A stretch of 64,000 nucleotides of DNA from Gp6-AA40 sp032156805 (lineage in GTDB: Bacteria > Acidobacteriota > Vicinamibacteria > Vicinamibacterales > UBA2999), in NCBI GenBank assembly GCA_032156805.1, contig JALDXQ010000006.1, positions 19,347 through 83,346 on the forward strand, written 5' to 3'. Of this stretch, positions 57,413 to 64,000 are shown piece by piece; position 1 is the stretch's first letter; every line of letters starts with the position of its first letter. The translations under genes and the position numbers were made by a program. Below the pieces are notes generated by a model. That model was not told the DNA's origin. It did no database searches and was given only the letters and a program-made list of their open reading frames with translations.

Positions 57413-60115
57413 ATGATGGGTACGCTTGCTGACATCATGCGGCGCCTTCGTTCGCTCGGTCGCCGGCGGGAACTCGAAGATCGGCTCGACGATGAGATCC
57501 GGTTCCATGTCGAGCAGCAGATCGAGAAGAACCTGCGCTTCGGCATGACACCCGACGAAGCGCGCCGGCAGGCGCTGGTTCGATTCGGCGGCGTGGCGCA
57601 GATGCGCGAGCGGACGCACGACGAGTTCCGCGCCCGGCCCATCGAGAATCTGGCGCGCGACGTCCGCTACGGGCTGCGCTCGCTGCGCCGGCATCCGGCT
57701 TTCTCGGTAATGGCGGTGCTGTCGCTGGCCATCGGCATCGGCGCAAACGCGGCCATCTTCAGCGTGGTGTGCGTGGTGCTCTTCCCCCACTCCCCACTCG
57801 CGCAACCCCAGACGCTCGTCAACGTCTACGAAACCGAAGGCGGCGAGGGATTCAATCCGCCGTCGCACGCGAACATAGAAGACCTGCGCAAGGGTACGAC
57901 CGCGGTCTTCAGCGGCATTGCAGCATCGACCTTCGTCGGCGCGCCGATCGATCGCGACGGTGCGCCCACGTACGTCATGGGCGAGGCGCTGACGGGAGGA
58001 GCGTTTGCGCTCCTCGGCGTCGAGCCGATGCTCGGCCGGGCCATTCTGCCGGAGGACGACATCGCTCGGGGCGGCCACCCGGTCGTGATGCTCAGCCACG
58101 GTTACTGGCAGGGCGCATTCGGCGCCGACCCGCAGGTCGTCGGCCGCACGCTGCGAATGGGAGGGCGTAGCTACACCATCGTCGGCGTCGCGCCGGCCGG
58201 CTATCGCGGCGGTCTGCCGGCCGTCACGCCGGCTTTCTACGTCCCGATGGCCATGGTCGACGAGTTGATGGGCGTCGAGATGCTCGACCAGCGCGACTAC
58301 CACAGCTTCTTCGCCCGGGCACGGCTCGCTCCGGGCGTGACCCAATCACAGGCCGAGCACGCGGCATCGCTGGTGGCCGCGTCGCTCACTGCTGCGCGCC
58401 CTGAGGGCTGGGTCCCCGGAGAGCAGTTCGCGTTCGTGCCGACCTCCGACGTGAACATCCATCCCGGTTTGGATCCCGTGCTGCGCGCAGCGGTGTGGCT
58501 GCTCGGAGCCGTCGTGGGGCTGGTGCTGCTGCTGGCGTGTACGAACCTCGCGAGCTTCCTGCTGGCACGGGCTCTCGATCGGAGGAAAGAGGTGGCCGTG
58601 CGGCGGGCCCTCGGCGCGACCCGAGGAGCGCTTGTCCGGCAATCGCTCGTCGAGAGCTCACTCCTCGGCATCGCCGGCGCGGCAGCAGGTCTTGTGCTCG
58701 CGCTCGGCCTCCTTCGTCTTCTGCTGTCGGTCGATCTCCCACTGCCCTTCGGCATGAGGCTCGATCTTCACTTCGGCCTCGACTCGAACGCGCTGTTCGA
58801 TTGGCGGGTGCTTGCGCTCACGGCGGGCGCCGGTATCGTGGCCGGAGCACTCCTTGGACTCGTGCCTGCGGTGCAGGGAACACGCGCCGATCCCGGCACG
58901 GCACTCAACACTGGCAGCAGAGGGAGCGACGCCCCGGGACCTCTCAGGTGGCGGAACGTGCTGGTGGTCGCCCAGATCGCCATGTCGCTCGTGTTGCTCG
59001 TGGGGGCCGGGATGTTCTTGAGGAGTTGGCAGCAGATGCTGGCCGTGGACCCCGGCTTCGGCCGGGCTCCGACATCGATCGTGTCTCTCTGGCTACCGGT
59101 CGGACGTTCAACTCCCGACCAAGCCGCGCAACGGACACGTAGCTTGCTCGCGAGTTTTCGGGCGCTTCCCGGCGTCCAGGCCGCCGGGCTCGTCTGGCCG
59201 CTGCCGCTCGAGCTCTCGTCCAGCTCCACCGACTTCACGATAGACGGACACGTGCCGCCGGCTGGTCGAGAGGCGTTCCGCGCCAACCGCGCCACTGTGG
59301 ATGGCGGCTTCTTCGACGCCGCCGGGATGTCGATCGTGTCCGGCCGCCCATTCAACGACGCCGACCGGAGAGACACTCGACCCGTGGCGGTCATCAGCCA
59401 GGCGATGGCCCGTCGCTATTGGCCAGATGGGGACGCCCTTGGCCGCGTCCTTCGTCGGCCGGATCCGGCCGCCGAAGACCTGGTGGTCGTCGGCGTCGCG
59501 AGCGACATCAACGTGCGATCGCTCGGAGAAGCGCCAAGAGATGTCGTCTACGAGGCCTACTCCCAGGGTGACAGCAGCCCCATGTTCCACTTCCTCGTCC
59601 GCGCCGCCAATCCGGAACGAGTCTCGTCAGCGATGATCGCTGCGGCGCACGAGATCGATCCGGGCCTGCAGGTGTTCACGTCCACCACGATGGCTCAGCA
59701 TCTGGCGATGTCGCGTCTGCCGTCGCGGATCGGCGCGTTCATCCTCCTGGCGTTTGCCGCGATGGCCATGGCGCTGGCAGCAGTCGGGGTGTACGGGATG
59801 GTGCGCTACACCGTGGCAATGCGCACGCGCGAGGTCGGGATCCGCATGGCGCTCGGCGCCGACTCCGCTGGCGTCGCGCGGCAACTCGCGACGCACGGCC
59901 TGCGATTGGTGTTGGCCGGCGGCCTGATCGGTGTGGCCCTATCGCTACCGGCGGCCCACCTCCTCGCGACGATGCTCTTCGGCGTGGGAGCGTTTGACCC
60001 TGTCGCGCTGACTGTTCCGCCACTTGTGCTCGGCGTCGCAGCCTGGCTGGCCGCCTATATGCCGGCGCGGCGCGCCAGTCGCATGAACCCGCTCGCGGCT
60101 CTGCGTACCGAATGA
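57413..60115 (+). CDS. ADOP-type orphan MacB-like permease (first of tandem pair)
   Basis: The protein has about 900 residues (tandem ATGs at 57413 and 57416 follow a GAGAGGG site). The N-terminal permease-prefix domain (RRRELEDRLDDEIRFHVEQQ, about 15-75) precedes the first MacB-like half: helix VMAVLSLAIGIGANAAIFSVV, a MacB periplasmic core, then AVVGLVLLLACTNLASFLLA, FtsX-like helices and the EVAVRRALGATRG coupling loop. The second half is VLVVAQIAMSLVLLVGAG, a core domain, and the FtsX region ending AAYMPARRASRMNPLAALR. No ABC ATPase domain or gene is linked, as is usual for ADOPs. The cargo is unknown. Confidence 0.92.
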   Translation: MMGTLADIMRRLRSLGRRRELEDRLDDEIRFHVEQQIEKNLRFGMTPDEARRQALVRFGGVAQMRERTHDEFRARPIENLARDVRYGLRSLRRHPAFSVMAVLSLAIGIGANAAIFSVVCVVLFPHSPLAQPQTLVNVYETEGGEGFNPPSHANIEDLRKGTTAVFSGIAASTFVGAPIDRDGAPTYVMGEALTGGAFALLGVEPMLGRAILPEDDIARGGHPVVMLSHGYWQGAFGADPQVVGRTLRMGGRSYTIVGVAPAGYRGGLPAVTPAFYVPMAMVDELMGVEMLDQRDYHSFFARARLAPGVTQSQAEHAASLVAASLTAARPEGWVPGEQFAFVPTSDVNIHPGLDPVLRAAVWLLGAVVGLVLLLACTNLASFLLARALDRRKEVAVRRALGATRGALVRQSLVESSLLGIAGAAAGLVLALGLLRLLLSVDLPLPFGMRLDLHFGLDSNALFDWRVLALTAGAGIVAGALLGLVPAVQGTRADPGTALNTGSRGSDAPGPLRWRNVLVVAQIAMSLVLLVGAGMFLRSWQQMLAVDPGFGRAPTSIVSLWLPVGRSTPDQAAQRTRSLLASFRALPGVQAAGLVWPLPLELSSSSTDFTIDGHVPPAGREAFRANRATVDGGFFDAAGMSIVSGRPFNDADRRDTRPVAVISQAMARRYWPDGDALGRVLRRPDPAAEDLVVVGVASDINVRSLGEAPRDVVYEAYSQGDSSPMFHFLVRAANPERVSSAMIAAAHEIDPGLQVFTSTTMAQHLAMSRLPSRIGAFILLAFAAMAMALAAVGVYGMVRYTVAMRTREVGIRMALGADSAGVARQLATHGLRLVLAGGLIGVALSLPAAHLLATMLFGVGAFDPVALTVPPLVLGVAAWLAAYMPARRASRMNPLAALRTE

Positions 60116-62820
60116 AAGCCGATCTGCCAATGCTCGCATATCTGTGGGGACGACTTCGTTCGCTCGTCCGCCGGCGGGAACTCGAAGATCGGCTCGACGA
60201 TGAGCTCCGTTTCCACGTCGAGCGGCAGATCGAGAAGAACCTGCGACTCGGCATGTCCACAGACGAGGCACGGCGGCAAGCGCTGATTCGATTTGGCGGC
60301 GTCGAGCAGATGCGAGAGCGGACGCGCGACGAGTTTCGTGCCTCCTTCCTCGAGACGCTCGTCCACGACGTCCGCTACGGCCTGCGCTCGCTGCGCCGCC
60401 ACCCGAGCTTCTCGGCGATGGCCGTGTTCTCGCTGGCCATCGGAATCGGCGCGAACGCAGCGATTTTCGGCGTGGCGCACGCGGTGTTTTTCCGCCCGTC
60501 CCCCCTCGCCGACGTCGCGACCCTCGTCAACATCTACGAGGCCGAGGGCGAGCGGCGGTTCAGTCCGCCGTCGTACCCGACGATCGAAGACCTGCGCAGG
60601 GGCACGACCGGTGTCTTCCGTGGGGTTGCCGCATCGACGTTCGCCCCCGGGCGGATCGAGCACGCCGGCACCGTGAGCAACGTCATGGGCGAGGCCACGA
60701 CGGGAAACACATTCGCGCTCCTTGGCATCGAGCCGCTTCTCGGCAGGGCCATTCAGCCCGCCGACGAGATAGCCCGGGGCGGCCATCCGGTCGTCATGCT
60801 CAGCTACGGCTACTGGCAGCGCGCGTTCGGAGGAGATCCGCAGGTCGTCGGACGCACGCTGCAGATCGGACGTCGCGGCTACACGATCATCGGCGTCGCG
60901 CCGGCCGATTACCGCGGTGCCCTTCCGGCCATCGCGCCCGCCTTCTACGTCTCGACGGCAATGCTGGAATCGGTCATGGGCATCGAGATGCTCGACCAGC
61001 GCGATTTCCACAGTTTCATCGTCAGAGCACGGCTCGCACCGGGGGTCACTCGAGCGCAGGCCGAACATCGCGTGTCGCTCGTCGCGGCATCTCTCGACAG
61101 CTCGCGACCTGAAGGGTGGCGTCCGGGCCAGCAGTTCAACATCGTCCCGGCCTCCGACGTGCAAGTCCACCCGTCACTCGATCCGATCCTGCGTGCGGCG
61201 GCCTGGCTGTTGATCGTCGTCGTCGGGCTCGTGCTGCTGCTGGCATGTACAAACCTCGCGAGCTTCCTCGTGGCGCGCGCCCTCGATCGGGGTCATGAGG
61301 TTGCGTTGCGCCGTGCGCTCGGCGCAACGAGAGGCGCGCTCGCGCGCCAGTTGCTCGTCGAGAGTGCGCTGCTCGGGCTCGGTGGCGCGGCCGCAGGACT
61401 CCTGCTGGCGATCGTCCTCGTCAACGGGCTCTTGTCGCTCGACCTGCCGCTGCCGCTGGGCATGCGGCTCGACCTTCACCTCGGCATCGACTGGACAGTG
61501 TTGTTCGACTGGAGAGTGCTCGTGTTCACAGCGAGCGCCGGCATGTTCGCCGGACTGCTGCTGGGACTGGTCCCCGCCGTTCAGGGCACGCGCACCGATC
61601 CCGGCTCGACGCTCAAGACCGGAAACAAAGGGAGCGAGGCGCCGGGATCGCTCAGATGGCGCAACGTGCTCGTCGTCGCCCAGATCGCGATGTCGCTCGT
61701 GCTGCTCGTGGGCGCCGGGCTGTTCCTCAGGAGTTGGCAGCAGACACTGGCAGTGGATCCCGGCTTCGGCCGCGCTCCGACGTCGCTCCTCAACGTCATC
61801 ATGCCGTCCGCGCGATCGACACCCGACCACTCCGCATCGCTGATGCGGGACCTGCTCCAGCGCTTTCGAGCGGTGCCGGGTGTCGACGCAGCCGGCCTGA
61901 TCTGGCCGATGCCGCTCGATCTGAACGTCAACTTCACCGACTTCACGATCGACGGCCGCGTGCCACCGTCAGGGCGGCCCTTTCGCGCCGATCGCGCCGA
62001 AGTGGACGGCGGATTCTTCGAAGCCGCCGGCATCGCCCTCGTCGACGGCCGCACGTTCGACGATCGCGACCGGCGCGAGAGTCAGCCCGTCGCCATCATC
62101 AGCCAGGCGATGGCCCGGCGCTACTGGCCGAACGGCGATGCGCTTGGGCAGATCCTCCGCCGGTCAAAACCCGAACCCGATCTGATGATCGTCGGCGTGG
62201 TGAGCGACATCAGCGTGCGATCGCTCGGGGAGACACCTGCCGATCTCATCTACGAGGCCTACACGCAGGGCGAACATCAACCGGGGGTCATCTTCCTCGT
62301 CCGCACGACCACCGATCCCGCACGTCTGCTGCTCACGCTCGCCGACGTGGCCCAGCAAGCCGACCCTGACCTGCGCGTGATGGAGTCGAAGACGATGGCG
62401 GAGCATCTCGCCGTGGAGCGCCTGCCGGCGCAGATGGGCGCGGTCGTGCTCGCGGCGTTTGCGTTCCTCGGGATGGCCCTCGCGGCTGTCGGCGTCTACG
62501 GGATGGTGCGCCACACGGTCGCCATGCGCACACGCGAGGTCGGGATCCGGATGGCCCTCGGGGCGGATGCCGCTGGCGTGACGCGGCTGCTCGCGACGCT
62601 TGGAATACGACTCGTCCTGATCGGCGGTGCGATCGGTGTCGCGGCCTCGCTGTTGGCGGCCCGCTTCCTCGGGACGCTCCTCTTCGGTGTCGGGACGTTC
62701 GATCCCGTTGCGTTGATCGGGGCGCCGCTCGTGCTGGGCGTCGCAGCCTGGCTCGCCGCCTACCTGCCCGCGCGCCGGGCCAGCCGGTTGAGCCCGCTCG
62801 CGTCTTTGCGCGCTGACTGA
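60112..62820 (+). CDS. ADOP-type orphan MacB-like permease (second of tandem pair)
   Basis: This 902-residue protein is a close paralogue of the preceding permease with the same domain order: prefix domain (RRRELEDRLDDELRFHVERQ), MacB-like half one, the REVALRRALGATRG-type coupling loop (here HEVALRRALGATRGALARQ), half two, and an end AAYLPARRASRLSPLASLR. Its ATG overlaps the upstream stop (ATGA), so the two are translationally coupled and may form a hetero-oligomer. The DNA around the prefix domain is almost identical in the two genes, in contrast to the periplasmic domains. No ATPase is encoded nearby. Confidence 0.92.
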   Translation: MKADLPMLAYLWGRLRSLVRRRELEDRLDDELRFHVERQIEKNLRLGMSTDEARRQALIRFGGVEQMRERTRDEFRASFLETLVHDVRYGLRSLRRHPSFSAMAVFSLAIGIGANAAIFGVAHAVFFRPSPLADVATLVNIYEAEGERRFSPPSYPTIEDLRRGTTGVFRGVAASTFAPGRIEHAGTVSNVMGEATTGNTFALLGIEPLLGRAIQPADEIARGGHPVVMLSYGYWQRAFGGDPQVVGRTLQIGRRGYTIIGVAPADYRGALPAIAPAFYVSTAMLESVMGIEMLDQRDFHSFIVRARLAPGVTRAQAEHRVSLVAASLDSSRPEGWRPGQQFNIVPASDVQVHPSLDPILRAAAWLLIVVVGLVLLLACTNLASFLVARALDRGHEVALRRALGATRGALARQLLVESALLGLGGAAAGLLLAIVLVNGLLSLDLPLPLGMRLDLHLGIDWTVLFDWRVLVFTASAGMFAGLLLGLVPAVQGTRTDPGSTLKTGNKGSEAPGSLRWRNVLVVAQIAMSLVLLVGAGLFLRSWQQTLAVDPGFGRAPTSLLNVIMPSARSTPDHSASLMRDLLQRFRAVPGVDAAGLIWPMPLDLNVNFTDFTIDGRVPPSGRPFRADRAEVDGGFFEAAGIALVDGRTFDDRDRRESQPVAIISQAMARRYWPNGDALGQILRRSKPEPDLMIVGVVSDISVRSLGETPADLIYEAYTQGEHQPGVIFLVRTTTDPARLLLTLADVAQQADPDLRVMESKTMAEHLAVERLPAQMGAVVLAAFAFLGMALAAVGVYGMVRHTVAMRTREVGIRMALGADAAGVTRLLATLGIRLVLIGGAIGVAASLLAARFLGTLLFGVGTFDPVALIGAPLVLGVAAWLAAYLPARRASRLSPLASLRAD

Positions 62821-62898
62821 CCTCGGCGCGTCAAGTGACATGATCGGCACCGACGAGGAGCGAGGTGAGCTAATCTTTCCCTTCAACTGAGGGTCACC

Positions 62899-63900
62899 AT
62901 GAAGGGATTCGTCATCTGCTGTGCTGCGCTCATCACCGGAACTGTCTTCGTTGCGGTCTCTGCGCAGGTCCCGCCATCAGGCGCAACGACGCGGCTGGAC
63001 CCAGCGTTCGATGCGGTCGTGTCTCCGGGCACCACCATGGAGACCGTGAAGACCGGCTTCGGGTTCATCAACGGAATCGTCTGGGTCAGGGAGTCCGGCG
63101 GCGGCCACCTGCTAATCAGTGACATTCCCGCGAACGTCGTTCACCGGTGGACAGCGGACGGGAAGATGTCCGCGTTTCTCGAGAAGTCTGACTGGACTCG
63201 AACGTCCGGCCGACCGGCGAACCCGAGATTCGGCGCCAACGGCATCACCCTCGACCCGCAGGGGCGGGTCGTCTATGCCGCCGAAGCCGACCGCGCCATC
63301 GTGCGGCTGGAGAAGGACGGCAAGCGGACCATTCTCGCTGAACGCTACGAGGGTCAGCGACTGAACAGCCCGAACGATCTGGTCTTTCGATCGGACGGTG
63401 CTCTCTACTTCACGGATCCAAGTGGAGGGAACCGCTTCGCCGACTGGGACCTGAAGAAAGAACTCCCCTATCAAGGCGTGTTCCTCCTCAAGGACGGCAA
63501 GCTCCAGCTGGTCGTCAAGGATCTCGAGCGTCCGAATGGAATCGTCCTGTCGCCCGATGAGACGTTTCTCTACGTCAACGACTCGGTCAAGCGCGCGATC
63601 ATGAAATACGAGGTGCAGCGCGATGGTAGTGTCGGCAGCGGCACAATGTTCGCGGACATGAGCACTGGAAAGGGTACCGGCAATCCTGACGGGATGAAGT
63701 TCGATGCCAGAGGGAATCTGTACTCAGTGGGTCCCGGCGGCATTTGGGTGTTCAACCCTGAAGGCAGGCACCTGGGCCTGATCGTGCCGCCCGAGTTCTC
63801 ACCCGGTTTCGCATTCGGCGATGCCGACGGAAAGACACTGTACATGGCGGCGAGCACTCAACTCGCGCGCATTCGCGTCAACAATGCCGGCGCGCGATAG
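62899..63900 (+). CDS. Exported SMP-30/gluconolactonase-like propeller protein
   Basis: This 333-residue protein has a signal peptide (MKGFVICCAALITGTVFVAVSA). The SMP-30/LRE pattern is clear: GFINGIVWVRESGGGHLLISD, then RFGANGITLDPQGRVVYA, LNSPNDLVFRSDGALYFTDPS (metal-site Asn and Asp), RPNGIVLSPDETFLYVND and GNPDGMKFDARGNLYSVGPGG. Family members hydrolyse lactones with a divalent metal. The GGG-containing ribosome site is close to the ATG. It may use the lactone products of the sugar dehydrogenases in this window (inference). The cytochrome gene converges on it. Confidence 0.9.
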   Translation: MKGFVICCAALITGTVFVAVSAQVPPSGATTRLDPAFDAVVSPGTTMETVKTGFGFINGIVWVRESGGGHLLISDIPANVVHRWTADGKMSAFLEKSDWTRTSGRPANPRFGANGITLDPQGRVVYAAEADRAIVRLEKDGKRTILAERYEGQRLNSPNDLVFRSDGALYFTDPSGGNRFADWDLKKELPYQGVFLLKDGKLQLVVKDLERPNGIVLSPDETFLYVNDSVKRAIMKYEVQRDGSVGSGTMFADMSTGKGTGNPDGMKFDARGNLYSVGPGGIWVFNPEGRHLGLIVPPEFSPGFAFGDADGKTLYMAASTQLARIRVNNAGAR

Positions 63901-63908
63901 AAGAAGGC

Positions 63909-64000
63909 TCACTGACACCGCGAGGCGCCGGCGACGCTGCCCTCCTTCGCGCCATCGCGATAGACCTTGTGACAATTCGCGCACGTCTCATTGAGCTGGT
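63909..64000 (-). CDS. C-terminal end of a c-type cytochrome, gene continues beyond the right edge
   Basis: On the minus strand the frame reads QLNETCANCHKVYRDGAKEG and ends in SRCQ with a stop at 63909. CANCH is a CxxCH heme-binding motif near the C-terminus, followed by KVYR, which is the arrangement of class II (cytochrome c-prime-like) proteins. Only about 29 residues are inside the window, so the family is provisional. Confidence 0.6.
   Translation of the reverse strand, partial: QLNETCANCHKVYRDGAKEGSVAGASRCQ

Noticed and set aside
57397..57432. Short frame starting at the ATG just before the first ADOP gene
   Set aside because: It is eleven codons, out of frame with the permease and has no conserved feature; more likely incidental.

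Overview
The window reads as a high-GC chromosomal segment of an Acidobacteriota bacterium, most likely from the Vicinamibacteria. The strongest hints are a PadR regulator followed by two orphan MacB-like permeases of the acidobacterial ADOP type, three exported DUF6152-type proteins, two DUF6644-type membrane proteins, and many secreted beta-propeller enzymes. There is no rRNA, tRNA, phage, intact insertion sequence or CRISPR array. Assignments come from reading motifs in the sequence; no database search was run.

Layout. 0-6.6 kb (minus strand): a probable metal- or heme-uptake operon of a TonB-dependent receptor, a DUF4198-Kelch fusion, a DegP-like protease and an LVIVD lipoprotein (cut by the left edge), preceded by a Fur-like palindrome and a 12-bp hairpin. 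6.7-18.5 kb: an FAD oxidoreductase and three hybrid histidine kinases, one of them a 2091-residue soluble kinase with eleven 92-residue HAMP repeats. 18.7-25.8 kb: secreted hydrolases, a phospholipase D-type synthase and a tandem universal stress protein. 25.8-36.1 kb: a potassium island with kup, a KdpD-like kinase half with a KdpE-like regulator, a kdp operon in the order (27-residue ORF)-kdpF-kdpA-kdpC-kdpB, and, divergent from it, a separate gene for the N-terminal half of KdpD. 36.4-45.6 kb: a Tat-exported heme peroxidase, PQQ-type propellers, an ACT-domain regulator, an unknown membrane/secreted gene pair, and an L,D-transpeptidase coupled to an M23 peptidase. 45.6-56.7 kb: a run of exported proteins, including several members of one family with a shared DGR/WEGDTLVVDT-like motif, one fused to a metallo-beta-lactamase fold that has lost its metal ligands. 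56.7-62.8 kb: a 248-bp inverted-repeat structure, PadR and the tandem ADOP permeases. 62.9-64 kb: an SMP-30-type propeller and the tail of a c-type cytochrome.

How it fits together. The potassium island is the most coherent system. Kup is the constitutive low-affinity route and KdpFABC the high-affinity route. Sensing appears to be divided between two proteins, an ATPase/USP half and a membrane histidine-kinase half, whose genes flank the transporter operon. The shared promoter region carries 11-bp direct repeats suited to an OmpR-type regulator. Much of the rest of the window encodes cell-envelope and periplasmic chemistry (sugar oxidation, ester and amide hydrolysis, wall remodelling) plus multi-domain signalling.
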